From Aeromicrobium choanae (GTDB lineage Bacteria > Actinomycetota > Actinomycetes > Propionibacteriales > Nocardioidaceae): a stretch of 64,000 nucleotides of DNA. Under the pieces are notes generated by a model. That model saw only the letters and a program-made list of their open reading frames with translations, was not told where the DNA came from and did not search any database. Location of the stretch: contig NZ_LT796768.1 in NCBI RefSeq assembly GCF_900167475.1, positions 2,232,001 through 2,296,000 on the forward strand. Reading direction: 5' to 3'. Both the position numbers and the translations under genes were made by a program. Numbering within the stretch: position 1 is the stretch's first letter; each line of letters opens with the position of its first letter. This document shows, piece after piece, positions 46,408 to 55,923 of the stretch.

Positions 46408-47385
46408 TTGGCTGGGGCGATGGAACTGCTCGTCCTCGGCGGAACCGCCTTCCTCGGCCATGAGATCGCCCGGTCGGCGCTCGCGCAGGGTCACCGCGTC
46501 ACGTGTGCCGCGCGCGGGTCGGCCGAGCCTCCCGCCGGAGCGGCCTTCGTGCGGATCGACCGCGACGAGGACGACGGCCTCGCGCCGCTGACCGGACGCC
46601 GCTGGGACGTCGTCATCGACGTGGCCCGCCAGCCCGGGCACGTGCGGCGCGCCGTGCGCGACCTGGCCGCCGACCATCGCGTCTTCGTCTCCAGCGGCAA
46701 CGCCTACGCCGACTTCTCCTCGATCGAGCAGGCCGAGGACGCCGCCACCCTCGCACCGCTCGCGGCCGACACGATGTCCTCGGACGACGACTACGGCGCC
46801 GCCAAGGTGGCCTGCGAGCAGGCCGTGCTTGCGGCCGGGCCGGCCGCGGTGGTGAGGTCCGGGCTGATCGGCGGTCCGGGGGACTGGTCGGGTCGGAGCG
46901 GCTACTGGCCGTGGCGCTTCGCGCACCCCGTGGGCCCGGAGGTGGTGGTCCCGGACGACCTGCGCTTCCCGTGCGCCATGATCGACGTCCGCGACCTGGC
47001 GGCCTGGATCGTCGACCTCGCCGGGCGGCGCGTCGAGGGGACGTTCAACGCCACCGGACCGACGACCGACCTGGAGAGCGTGCTCGAGGTCGCTGCCCGG
47101 GTCGCGGGCTCGTCGGCGCGCCCGCGACCGGTGCCGGTCGAGCGGCTGCGCGAGCTGGGCATCGGCGACTGGATGGGTCCGGCCACGCTGCCGCTGTGGA
47201 TCGACGACCCCGACTGGCGCGGCTTCGCCACGATGGACACCCGCCGGGCGCGAGCCGAGGGCCTGACGATGCGCCCGCTCGAGGAGACGCTGACCGACGT
47301 CCTGGCGTGGGAGGAGACCCGCACCCAGCCCCGCCGCTGCGGCCTCACCGACGACGACGAGCGCCGCGTCCTGACCGCGCTCTGA
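46408..47385 (+). CDS. NAD-dependent epimerase/dehydratase family protein
   Basis: An extended SDR of 325 residues with the Rossmann motif VLGGTAFLGHEIA and a YGAAK active-site motif; the Ser of the triad is in VFVSSGNAY. The C-terminal half binds a substrate that cannot be named. A GAGGAGG ribosome site at 46392-46398 sits 9 nt before TTG 46408, so I use that start; ATG 46420 is the alternative but would be 21 nt away. It stands alone after acpS and converges on a TetR gene. Confidence 0.82.
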   Translation: MAGAMELLVLGGTAFLGHEIARSALAQGHRVTCAARGSAEPPAGAAFVRIDRDEDDGLAPLTGRRWDVVIDVARQPGHVRRAVRDLAADHRVFVSSGNAYADFSSIEQAEDAATLAPLAADTMSSDDDYGAAKVACEQAVLAAGPAAVVRSGLIGGPGDWSGRSGYWPWRFAHPVGPEVVVPDDLRFPCAMIDVRDLAAWIVDLAGRRVEGTFNATGPTTDLESVLEVAARVAGSSARPRPVPVERLRELGIGDWMGPATLPLWIDDPDWRGFATMDTRRARAEGLTMRPLEETLTDVLAWEETRTQPRRCGLTDDDERRVLTAL

Positions 47386-47404
47386 TCCTGAATGGGCGGT
47401 CGGC

Positions 47405-48031
47405 TCAGGTGGCGCCGGCCTCCGCGGCCAGCAGGTAGGTGCCCAGGAGGCGCTTGAGCTCGATGATGGCCTCGCCGTGCTCCTGCAGGTCGCGCACCGA
47501 GAAGTTGAGCATCGAGTACGACATGTGGACCAGGACCTCGGCCATGATCTTGCGGCGGTCGCGCGGGGTGCCCGGCGTGAGGGGCGCCAGCACGTGCGCC
47601 ACCCGCGCGGCCAGCTGCTGCTCGGTGACCTCGGCCGTGGCGCGGGTGACCGGCGTGGACTGCACGGCGTACCAGACGGCGCTTCGCGAGGGATCGTTGA
47701 TCCACAGCTGGCTCATGTGGTCGACCAGGCGGTCGAGGAGCACGAGCCAGTCGAGCGTCGGCAGCTCGGCGGCCAGCTTGTCGAGCTCGGACTGGATCGC
47801 CACGGCGTTCAGCCGGTCCAGCTCGCAGACGATGACGTACTTGTTCGCGAAGAACTGGTAGAGCGTCCCGATGGGCAGTCCGGCGCGCTGAGCGACCTCC
47901 TCGCACGTGAACGACTCGAAGCCCACGTCGAGGAGCACGTCGCGCGACGCCTGCAGCAGGCTGTCGAACTTGACCTTGCTGCGCTCCTGCGTGGGACGTC
48001 GGCGAGGTTCGAGGATCTGGGCGGACGTCAC
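47405..48031 (-). CDS. TetR family transcriptional regulator
   Basis: A 208-residue regulator with the helix-turn-helix FDSLLQASRDVLLDVGFESFTCEEVAQRAGLPIGTLYQFFANKYVI. It begins with GTG 48031, 20 nt after the stop of the upstream kinase-like gene. A short inverted repeat TACTT-GG-AAGTA (48053-48064) overlaps that stop. It may be co-transcribed with the kinase and the FabG-type reductase. No sequence reason links it to the fas operators. Confidence 0.88.
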   Translation of the reverse strand: MTSAQILEPRRRPTQERSKVKFDSLLQASRDVLLDVGFESFTCEEVAQRAGLPIGTLYQFFANKYVIVCELDRLNAVAIQSELDKLAAELPTLDWLVLLDRLVDHMSQLWINDPSRSAVWYAVQSTPVTRATAEVTEQQLAARVAHVLAPLTPGTPRDRRKIMAEVLVHMSYSMLNFSVRDLQEHGEAIIELKRLLGTYLLAAEAGAT

Positions 48032-48051
48032 GCGCGCCAGACTACCCGTGA

Positions 48052-49089
48052 TTACTTGGAAGTAGCGTGAAGTCCGTGCTGGACGAGGGGATCGATCATC
48101 GCGCCGATCCCGTCGAAGCCCGAACCCACCGTCTGACCGGCCGCATGGCGGAAGTGGATGCCCTCCAGGATGACGGCGAGCTTGAAGTACGCCAGCCCCA
48201 GGTGGAAGCCCAGCTCGCTGACGTCACGTCCCGATCGCGCGGCGTAGCGCTCGACGACCTCGTCGGGGGAGAGGTAGCCGGGCGCCTGCGGCGCATCGGT
48301 GACCTGACCGCTCGACGGACCGGCGCTCAGGGCCAGGTGCTGGTAGGCCAGCATGACGGCCACGTCGGTGAGCGGGTCGCCGAGCGTGCTCATCTCCCAG
48401 TCCAGGACGGTGGTGATGCGGTCGCCGTCCTCGGTGTCGACGAGCACGTTGTCGAGGCGGTAGTCGCCGTGCACGATCGTGCTCTCGCTCGTGGCGGGAA
48501 CCGAGTTCGTCAGCCGGTCGGCCAGCTCGTCGATGCCCTCGATCTCGCGCGAGCGCGAGGAGTCGAGCTGCTTCTTCCAGCGGGCGACCTGACGCGTGAG
48601 GTACCCGTCGGGGCGACCGAAGTCGCCCAGGCCGACAGCCTCGTAGTCCACCGCGTGCAGGTCGGCGAGGGTGTCCACGAGGCGCTCGGTGACGGCGCGC
48701 GTGCGCTCCGGCCCGATGACCTCGAGATCCTTCGCGCGCTGGAAGGCGGTGCCCGACATGCGCTCCATGACGTAGAACTTCGCGCCGATGACCGACTCGT
48801 CGGTGCACTCGGCGATCATCCGCGGCACGGGCACGGCGGTGCCGGCCAGCGCCGCCATCACGCGGTGCTCACGACCCATGTCGTGGGCGGTGGCCAGCAC
48901 GTGGCCCAGCGGCGGGCGGCGCACGATGACGTCGCGCTCGCCGTTGGTGACCGCGTAGGTCAGGTTCGACTTGCCACCGGTGATGAGCGACGCGCTGAGC
49001 GCCCCCGGGATCTCCCCGGGGGCCTCAGCGTCGAGCCACGTGCGCAGGGCCTCGAGGTCGAGTCCCTGGACGACGTCAGGAGCGGTCAC
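48052..49089 (-). CDS. Phosphotransferase family protein (APH/choline-kinase fold, ACAD10/11-like)
   Basis: A 345-residue kinase-fold protein of the type found with acyl-CoA dehydrogenases. Motifs are LITGGKSNLTYAVT, VIVRRPP (Lys position occupied by Arg), VHGDYRLDNVLV as the catalytic loop and VLDWEMSTLGDPLTDVA as the metal-binding loop. Related eukaryotic domains phosphorylate 4-hydroxyacids for degradation. GTG 49089 starts 1 nt after the stop of the FabG-type gene, so it is in one operon with it. Confidence 0.88.
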   Translation of the reverse strand: MTAPDVVQGLDLEALRTWLDAEAPGEIPGALSASLITGGKSNLTYAVTNGERDVIVRRPPLGHVLATAHDMGREHRVMAALAGTAVPVPRMIAECTDESVIGAKFYVMERMSGTAFQRAKDLEVIGPERTRAVTERLVDTLADLHAVDYEAVGLGDFGRPDGYLTRQVARWKKQLDSSRSREIEGIDELADRLTNSVPATSESTIVHGDYRLDNVLVDTEDGDRITTVLDWEMSTLGDPLTDVAVMLAYQHLALSAGPSSGQVTDAPQAPGYLSPDEVVERYAARSGRDVSELGFHLGLAYFKLAVILEGIHFRHAAGQTVGSGFDGIGAMIDPLVQHGLHATSK

Positions 49090-49090
49090 G

Positions 49091-49846
49091 TCAGTCCTTC
49101 GGTCCGCCGGCGACGTAGATGACCTGGCCGGAGACGAAGCCCGCACCCTCGCTGCACAGGAAGGCGGCGGTGTGCGCGATGTCCTCGGGCTGGCCGACGC
49201 GCTGCACCGGGATCTCCTTGGACGCGTACTCGATGAAGTCGTCGAACGGCACGCCGATGCGCTCGGCCGTCGCGGCGGTCATGTCGGTCTGGATGAAGCC
49301 CGGGGCGATCGCGTTGGCGGTGACGCCGTACTTGCCCAGCTCGATCGCGAGGGTCTTGGTGAAGCCCTGCAGACCGGCCTTGGCGGCGGAGTAGTTGGCC
49401 TGGCCGCGGTTGCCCAGCGCCGAGGTGCTGGAGAGGTTCACGACGCGGCCGTACTTGGCCTCGGTCATGTGCTTCTGGACGGCCTTGGTCATGAGGAACG
49501 AGCCCTTGAGGTGCACGTCCATGACCAGGTCCCAGTCGTCGGTGGTCATCTTGAACAGCAGGTTGTCGCGGATCACGCCGGCGTTGTTGACCAGCACGGT
49601 CGGCGCGCCGAGCTCCTCGGCGACCTTCGACACGGCCGCCTCGACGGCGTCGGCGTCGGCGACGTTGGCGCCGACGGCGAGGGCCTGGCCACCGGCCGCG
49701 ACGATCTCGTCGACGACGGTCTGGCAGGCGGACTCGTCGAGGTCGAGGACGGCGACCTTGAAGCCGTCGGCGGCGAATCGCTTGGCGATGCCGGCGCCGA
49801 TGCCACGGGCGGCTCCGGTGATGATGGCGGTACGGGGTTCGGACAC
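49091..49846 (-). CDS. fabG: 3-oxoacyl-ACP/CoA reductase (FabG-type SDR)
   Basis: A 251-residue NADPH-dependent SDR with TGAARGIGAGIAKRF, NNAGVIRDN, the catalytic Ser (NLSSTSALGNRGQANYSAAKAGL) with the YxxxK motif and PGFIQTDM. GTG 49846 follows an AAGGAGA site; ATG 49885 upstream is in frame but would bury the operator. The operator CTAAGCGCTTGCTTAG lies 20-35 nt upstream. It leads an operon with the APH-like kinase and probably the TetR gene, divergent from the carboxylase. Whether it serves synthesis or breakdown is open. Confidence 0.9.
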   Translation of the reverse strand: MSEPRTAIITGAARGIGAGIAKRFAADGFKVAVLDLDESACQTVVDEIVAAGGQALAVGANVADADAVEAAVSKVAEELGAPTVLVNNAGVIRDNLLFKMTTDDWDLVMDVHLKGSFLMTKAVQKHMTEAKYGRVVNLSSTSALGNRGQANYSAAKAGLQGFTKTLAIELGKYGVTANAIAPGFIQTDMTAATAERIGVPFDDFIEYASKEIPVQRVGQPEDIAHTAAFLCSEGAGFVSGQVIYVAGGPKD

Positions 49847-49865
49847 GTGCGGTCTCCTTGGGTGT

Positions 49866-49881
49866 CTAAGCGCTTGCTTAG
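49866..49881. promoter_or_regulatory. TetR operator, copy 2
   Basis: CTAAGCGCTTGCTTAG is the exact reverse complement of the site at 34630-34645. It covers the predicted transcription start of the FabG-type gene (TACGGT -10-like box on the minus strand, 49889-49884). The TetR encoded at 33995-34600 is the likely binder. Confidence 0.7.
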
Positions 49882-49941
49882 TCACCGTATCGCACGGGCC
49901 TCAGGTGCGAAAGGTCACATCGGAAACACCGGGTTTGAATA

Positions 49942-49976
49942 TGAGGGAATCCTCACGTTTCGGCTATAGTCGAGGA

Positions 49977-49984
<8 letters not shown>
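49942..49984 (+). promoter_or_regulatory. accD promoter with two TGAGG-N4-CCTCA-type operators
   Basis: TGAGGGAATCCTCA (49942-49955) and CGAGGAATGCCTCA (49971-49984) flank a TATAGT -10 box (49965-49970). The second operator overlaps the ATG at 49977, and the -10 box lies 6 nt before it, so the message should be leaderless. CCTCACGTTT follows an operator in identical form here and before fas (36902-36911). Confidence 0.75.
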
Positions 49985-51481
<1,497 letters not shown>

Positions 51482-51485
<4 letters not shown>

Positions 51486-51709
51486 TCGACGCGAAGGCCG
51501 AGATCGTCGGCAACGTGTGGAAGATCCTCGCCCGCGAGGGCGACCAGGTGGGTCCCGGCGACCCGCTGGTCATCCTCGAGTCGATGAAGATGGAGATCCC
51601 TGTCACTGCTCCTGCCCACGGACACGTGGCGACGATCTTGGTCTCCGAGGGGCAGATCGTCCAGGAGGGCGACCCGGTCGTCGAGATCGACGACACCGTC
51701 GGCGCCTGA
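51482..51709 (+). CDS. Biotin/lipoyl attachment domain protein (carboxyl carrier)
   Basis: A free-standing 75-residue carrier domain. The biotinylated Lys lies in ESMKMEIPV. The rest is a single lipoyl-type beta-barrel (VWKILAREGDQVGPGDPLV, HGHVATILVSEGQIVQEGDPV). ATG 51482 overlaps the carboxyltransferase stop. In most actinobacterial complexes the carrier is fused to the biotin carboxylase, so a separate carrier here is notable. Confidence 0.93.
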
Positions 51710-51753
51710 CACCACGGCCCGCCCCTGCGAGGGCTGCGTGACAGGATGCCCGA

Positions 51754-52455
51754 GTGACCGAGTACCGCCACGAGATCCCGATGCGCTGGGCCGACCTGGA
51801 CTCGTTGAACCACGTGAACAACGTCGTCTACCTCAAGTACGCGGAGAACGCGCGGGCCGCGATCCCTCAGCTGCCCGAGGGGCCGATCGGTGCGATGTCC
51901 ATCCAGTTCAAGCGCCCGATGCTCCTGGGCCGGCGTCCTGTCGTGGTCACGAGCAGCATCGAGGGGGACCGGGTCCTGCAGTCGATCGGCCTGGCCGACT
52001 CGGACTCCGTGTTCGCCACCGTCGAGGTGACCTACGGCGGCGCGGTCCCCGGTGAGCCGCTGAACGCGGCTGCCAAGCCCGGGTCGATCGCGCTGCGTCA
52101 CACCGACCTCGACGCCACCGGCGTGGTCAACGAGGCGCAGGTCTTCGAGCTGTTCCAGGAGACGCGCGTCCCGTTCATCAACGGCGTGCTGACGCGGGCC
52201 ACTCCGGGCAACTTCGTCGTCGCGAACGTCGAGGCGCGCTACCACCGCCCCATCGCGCCGCAGGGTCGGCTGGAGTCGACGGCGCGCGTCGGACGGGTCG
52301 GCAACGCGTCCTTCACGATCGAGGCCCAGCTGGGCTCCGGTGGGCAGGCGTTCGCCTCGTCGCTCGCGGTGCTGGTGGGGTTCGACGCCGCCACCCAGTC
52401 GTCGCGGGCGTTCACCGATGCCGAGCGCGAGACGCTCGCCGCGGCGATGGTCTGA
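51754..52455 (+). CDS. Acyl-CoA thioesterase, double hot-dog
   Basis: A 233-residue protein with two hot-dog domains in tandem. The first has MRWADLDSLNHVNNVVYLKYAENAR, the 4-hydroxybenzoyl-CoA thioesterase signature; the second has LRHTDLDATGVVNEAQVFELFQETR at the equivalent place. It probably hydrolyses acyl-CoA. GTG 51754 follows a CAGGAT -10-like box by 6 nt. Its stop abuts the glbO stop on the other strand with no base between. Confidence 0.88.
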   Translation: MTEYRHEIPMRWADLDSLNHVNNVVYLKYAENARAAIPQLPEGPIGAMSIQFKRPMLLGRRPVVVTSSIEGDRVLQSIGLADSDSVFATVEVTYGGAVPGEPLNAAAKPGSIALRHTDLDATGVVNEAQVFELFQETRVPFINGVLTRATPGNFVVANVEARYHRPIAPQGRLESTARVGRVGNASFTIEAQLGSGGQAFASSLAVLVGFDAATQSSRAFTDAERETLAAAMV

Positions 52456-52848
52456 TCAGCTCGGCGAGTTGATCATGAAGTTCGCGGCGTGCTGCGCGTA
52501 CGCCCAGAACTGCGCGTCGTGCTCGGGATCGAGCTTCGCCGCGTCGAGGCCCTCGCGGAAGTGCTTGAGCCAGCGGTCGCGCCCGTCCTCGGTGACGGCG
52601 TAGGGCGCGTGCCGCATCCGCAGCCGCGGGTGTCCGCGGCGCTGCGAGTACTCGGTCGGGCCGCCCCAGTACTGCTCGAGGAACATCGTCAGGCGCTCGG
52701 CCGCGGGCCCGAGGTCCTCCTCGGGGTACATCGGCTTGAGCACCTCGTCCTGCGCGACGCCCTGGTAGAAGACGTCGACGATCAGCTCGATCGTGGCGCG
52801 TCCGCCGATCGCCTCGTAGAACGTCTCCTGCTGCGGCTGTTCGGTCAT
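52456..52848 (-). CDS. glbO: Group II truncated haemoglobin
   Basis: A 130-residue 2-on-2 globin. The opening FYEAIGGRATIELIVDVFYQGVAQDEVLKPMYPEEDLG and the HPRLRMRHAPYAV region with the proximal His are diagnostic of the trHbO group, as is the Trp in QYWGGPTEYS. Roles suggested for the family are oxygen or NO handling and peroxidase activity. ATG 52848 overlaps the mscS stop by 4 nt. Confidence 0.95.
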   Translation of the reverse strand: MTEQPQQETFYEAIGGRATIELIVDVFYQGVAQDEVLKPMYPEEDLGPAAERLTMFLEQYWGGPTEYSQRRGHPRLRMRHAPYAVTEDGRDRWLKHFREGLDAAKLDPEHDAQFWAYAQHAANFMINSPS

Positions 52849-53747
52849 GCGGTGCCTCCCGAGGGCGGAAGTGTGGTGGAGGGGATGCGGACGCCGGCCT
52901 CGTCGAAGCGTCGCAGCACGCGGCTGCGCAGGGCGCGGCCCACGTCGGCCTGGTGCAGGGGAGCGGTCTTGAGCACGGTGCGCACGACGGCGCCGTCCTT
53001 GTCGAAGCGCTCGACGCCCCACACCTCGGGCTCCTCGATGATGACGGCCGCGAGCGTGGAGTCGGTGGAGAGCGCGTGGGCCTCCTCCCGCAGGATCCGC
53101 TGGACGAGCTCGAGGTCGGAGTCGTACGCGACCGTCACGTCGAGCACGGTGCGGGCCCACTCCTGGCTGTGGTTGCCGACGCGCAGGATCTCGCCGTTGC
53201 GGACGTACCAGACGGTGCCGTTGACGTCGCGCAGCCGCGTGACCCGCAGGCCCACGGCCTCGACCGTGCCGACGGCCTCGCCGACGTCGACCGCGTCGCC
53301 CACGCCGTACTGGTCCTCGAGGATCATGAAGATCCCCGAGAGGAAGTCCTTCACGAGGGTCTGGGCGCCGAAGCCCAGCGCGACGCCCGCCACGCCGGCA
53401 CCCGTCAGCAGCGGGGCGATCGGCAGGCCGAAGACGCCGAGCACCATGACGAACGCGATGCTCCAGATGACGCCCGAGGCGATGCTCCGAAGCAGCGACC
53501 CCATCGTCTCGGCGCGCTGGCGTCGTCGCTCGCTCGAGCCGTTGCGCAGGTCGGCCAGGAACACGCCGGCCTTGGACTGCGCCAGGATCCCCGGGACCGC
53601 GCCCTTCGCGGCACGGCCGGTGAGCCGGTTGATGAATCGGTGGGCGAGCCAGCGCAGCACGATCGCGATGAGCACGATGAGCAGGGCCCGTCCGGGTACG
53701 TCGAGCAGCCAGCCGACGAGGTCCTCGGGCGTCCATGTCCAATCCAC
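52845..53747 (-). CDS. Small-conductance mechanosensitive channel (MscS family)
   Basis: A 300-residue channel that opens under membrane tension. Three membrane segments are visible (about 10-32, 88-108 and the pore helix near 110-140, GAGVAGVALGFGAQTLVKDFLSGIFMILEDQYGVGD). GTVEAVGLRVTRLRDVNGTVWYVRNGEI marks the beta domain. It is co-transcribed with glbO. Confidence 0.94.
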   Translation of the reverse strand: MDWTWTPEDLVGWLLDVPGRALLIVLIAIVLRWLAHRFINRLTGRAAKGAVPGILAQSKAGVFLADLRNGSSERRRQRAETMGSLLRSIASGVIWSIAFVMVLGVFGLPIAPLLTGAGVAGVALGFGAQTLVKDFLSGIFMILEDQYGVGDAVDVGEAVGTVEAVGLRVTRLRDVNGTVWYVRNGEILRVGNHSQEWARTVLDVTVAYDSDLELVQRILREEAHALSTDSTLAAVIIEEPEVWGVERFDKDGAVVRTVLKTAPLHQADVGRALRSRVLRRFDEAGVRIPSTTLPPSGGTA

Positions 53748-53769
53748 CCCTCAACCCTACGGGTGAGGG

Positions 53770-53797
53770 TTCGAGCCCAGATGCCGGTGGATACGAT
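53770..53797 (+). promoter_or_regulatory. Promoter for the small membrane protein gene
   Basis: TTCGAG (53770-53775), a 16-nt spacer and TACGAT (53792-53797) lie with 6 nt between the -10 box and ATG 53804, indicating a leaderless message. Confidence 0.5.
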
Positions 53798-53803
53798 GGG
53801 CCC

Positions 53804-54130
53804 ATGAGCCCCGCCCGAGTGATCACTGCCGTCACCGCCGCCCTGCTCGCCGTCGTCGCTGCCGCGACCCCGGCCGTGGCCAGCACCGCCCCCGACTCCG
53901 CCTCCTGGCCCGTGGACGAGAACGCCCTGTCCACGATCGAGTGGATCGGCTTGTTCATCGGTGGCACGGCGCTGGTCTACGTCGTCATCTGGGTCCTTGC
54001 CGCCGCGGTCAACGCCAAGAGCACGCACTTCGTCCCGGAGATCCCGCCGGCGACCCCCAAGGCCGATCACGACATCGAGGCCACGCAGCGCATGCCGCTG
54101 CCCGCCGCCGAGGGCGCCCCGAAGCACTGA
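53804..54130 (+). CDS. Hypothetical small membrane protein
   Basis: A 108-residue protein with a cleavable signal-like N-terminus (ARVITAVTAALLAVVAAATPAVA) and one transmembrane segment (about 46-69, IEWIGLFIGGTALVYVVIWVLAAAV) followed by a short cytoplasmic tail rich in Pro. I do not recognise a family. It is followed 3 nt later by another small gene and looks like part of a two-gene unit. Confidence 0.7.
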   Translation: MSPARVITAVTAALLAVVAAATPAVASTAPDSASWPVDENALSTIEWIGLFIGGTALVYVVIWVLAAAVNAKSTHFVPEIPPATPKADHDIEATQRMPLPAAEGAPKH

Positions 54131-54133
54131 GCC

Positions 54134-54343
54134 ATGGCTGAGGACGCCCGGAACCGGTTCGCCGAGGACGTCTTCACGCACCGCGTCACGAAGGACGGCA
54201 AGGTCCTCGTGACCTGGCAGGGCCGCACCGTCACCACGGTGTCGGGCCGCGCCGCCGAGAGGCTCGTCTCCCGCCTCGACGGCGCCGACCGTCGCGAGGT
54301 GCAGCACCTGCTCGCCCGCGCCACGGGCCACTTCAAGCACTAG
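54134..54343 (+). CDS. Conserved hypothetical small protein
   Basis: A 69-residue, charged, probably cytoplasmic protein with no membrane segment. The core VTKDGKVLVTWQGRTVTTVSGRAAERLVSRL looks like a small beta-hairpin plus helix domain that I have seen as an uncharacterised actinobacterial family. ATG 54134 lies 3 nt after the previous stop, so the two are co-transcribed. Confidence 0.65.
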   Translation: MAEDARNRFAEDVFTHRVTKDGKVLVTWQGRTVTTVSGRAAERLVSRLDGADRREVQHLLARATGHFKH

Positions 54344-54494
54344 TCGCCCTCGCGCTTGTCCGTCGCCAGCCCCGAGAGACTCTCGCCCTTGTTCAGTCCG
54401 CAAGGAAGAACGGTGCTCTCGCTAAGGTGAATTGATGATGAGCGGGCGATATTCGCCTTTTCATCGAGGAACTCATGCCGAAGAGGGAGAAATC

Positions 54495-54848
54495 ATGGCG
54501 CAGCGCGTGATCACCATTCTTTCCAGCGACATCTCGGGCGAGGAGATTCAGGACGGCGAGGGGGAGACGGTCTCGTTCGCGCTCGACGGCACCAGCTATG
54601 AGATCGACCTGACGAAGAAGGAGGCCGACGCCCTCCGCGCCTCACTCGAGACCTATGTCAAGGCCGCGCGCAAGGCATCGGTGCGCGGTACCTCCTCGCG
54701 CCGTGGCGGCAGCGCCGGATCCGGCTCGGGCCGCAGCCCGGAGGAGCTCACCCATGTTCGGACATGGGCGAAGGAGAACGGCTACGAGGTGAGCGAGCGC
54801 GGCCGGATCAAGAAGGAGGTCCTGGACGCCTTCGACGCGGCCCAGTGA
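54495..54848 (+). CDS. lsr2: Lsr2 nucleoid-associated protein
   Basis: An H-NS-like xenogeneic silencer that coats AT-rich DNA. The 117-residue protein has the N-terminal oligomerisation domain (QRVITILSSDISGEEI, VSFALDGTSYEIDL), a Ser/Gly/Arg-rich linker and the C-terminal DNA-binding domain with the AT-hook-like SERGRI motif in EVSERGRIKKEVLDAF. ATG 54495 follows an AGAGGGAGAA site. Its 150-nt leader is AT-richer than the rest of the window, which may permit autoregulation. Confidence 0.96.
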   Translation: MAQRVITILSSDISGEEIQDGEGETVSFALDGTSYEIDLTKKEADALRASLETYVKAARKASVRGTSSRRGGSAGSGSGRSPEELTHVRTWAKENGYEVSERGRIKKEVLDAFDAAQ

Positions 54849-54858
54849 TCAGCCGGGC

Positions 54859-55881
54859 TCAGCGGATGATCCGCATGGCCCGGAACTTGCCGGTCAGGAC
54901 GGGTGCGAGGGTCTCGGCGTAGGTCACCGTGATGTGGGTGTGGTCGCGGTAGACGTTGGCGCCGCCGATCACCGCGGGGCAGAAGCCCTTCTTGCAGAAG
55001 CGCGGACGCAGGTCGAGGGCCGTGGCGCCGCGGGTCTTCTTCGCGGTCAGCAGGAACGGGTCCCGCGAGAGGCCCGCCTTGGTCGAGACGCCGCACTTCC
55101 TCGCACCCCGCGTGGGGCCGTACTTCACGAGGCACTTCTGCGGATCACCCTTGAGGCGGGGGTTGTCGCTGAGGGCCACGATCCGCACGCCCTTGCGGAT
55201 CACCGGACGCCAGAGCGCGCGCATCTTGATGACCTGCGACTTCGCGCTGCCCGACACCTGGCGCGCGTAGCCGGTCGTCACGACCACGTCCGTGCGGGGC
55301 GCCTGCTTCAGGAGCCATCGCTGGAGGTTCTTGCGGTAGATCGTGCACGGCCGGATGCGGGACTTGTCGGGGTGGTTCACCCGCGAGGTCGTCCACGAGC
55401 ACGAGCCGCGCACCTGCACCTCGAGGGAGATGCGCCCCGCCTGGGCCATCTCGACGAAGGCGGGCATGATCGCGCGGGCATGGGAGTCGCCCACGAGGAT
55501 CACGTGGGGACGGCCGGCGGCCCGGGTGCCGAAGGTGCAGCCGCGGTTGAGGCGGGTCTGCTGGACGCCGGACTGGTAGCACTGCTTGCCGGGGTACTGC
55601 GCCGTCTCGCGGCGGGCGACGCTCGGCCGCTGGATCAGCTTGCCCTTGAGTGCGGGGTTGTGGCACCGCTTCTTGGCCATGGACGCGGCACCGAAGCAGC
55701 GGGGCCGCGCACTCGCGGCCTGGACCGCCTGCGGCGCGACCACGGAGGCGGCGGGGGAGGTGACGACCGCAGGCCTCCTGGTGGGCTCGTGGGTCGACTC
55801 CGACGCGGCGACCAGCACGCCGGCACCCACCACGGCTGACGCGACCAGCGCGATGCGTGCTCGGAGGTGCCCCCGCTCCAT
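54859..55881 (-). CDS. Secreted stand-alone SGNH-type protein
   Basis: A 340-residue protein with an N-terminal signal/anchor (LRARIALVASAVVGAGVLVA) and an SGNH hydrolase domain. The nucleophile motif is VILVGDSHAR, and the Asp/His pair is in YRDHTHITVTYAE near the C-terminus. Eight or more cysteines (CFGA, KRCHNP, KQCYQ, RGCTF, GSCSW, RPCTI, KCLV, RKCG, RFCKKGFCP) imply several disulfides. This SGNH type is usually fused to the C-terminus of OafA-like membrane acyltransferases; here it stands alone. It may O-acetylate or deacetylate envelope glycans. Confidence 0.8.
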   Translation of the reverse strand: MERGHLRARIALVASAVVGAGVLVAASESTHEPTRRPAVVTSPAASVVAPQAVQAASARPRCFGAASMAKKRCHNPALKGKLIQRPSVARRETAQYPGKQCYQSGVQQTRLNRGCTFGTRAAGRPHVILVGDSHARAIMPAFVEMAQAGRISLEVQVRGSCSWTTSRVNHPDKSRIRPCTIYRKNLQRWLLKQAPRTDVVVTTGYARQVSGSAKSQVIKMRALWRPVIRKGVRIVALSDNPRLKGDPQKCLVKYGPTRGARKCGVSTKAGLSRDPFLLTAKKTRGATALDLRPRFCKKGFCPAVIGGANVYRDHTHITVTYAETLAPVLTGKFRAMRIIR

Positions 55882-55923
55882 GACTCCACGATCACCCCGA
55901 TCGGTCGCCGTGGCAAGGGGGGA

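Noticed and set aside
47405-48031. The TetR at 47405 as the FasR that binds the fas and accD operators
   Set aside because: Its helix-turn-helix does not look like mycobacterial FasR as I recall it, and nothing but proximity links it to the sites.
48053-48064. TACTT-GG-AAGTA inverted repeat before the TetR gene at 48031
   Set aside because: Only 5-bp arms, overlapping the stop codon of the upstream gene in the same operon. Too weak to call an operator.
51754-52848. Abutting stop codons of the thioesterase and glbO genes as a regulatory feature
   Set aside because: The TGATCA junction with no spacer is striking but is explained by compact packing of convergent genes.
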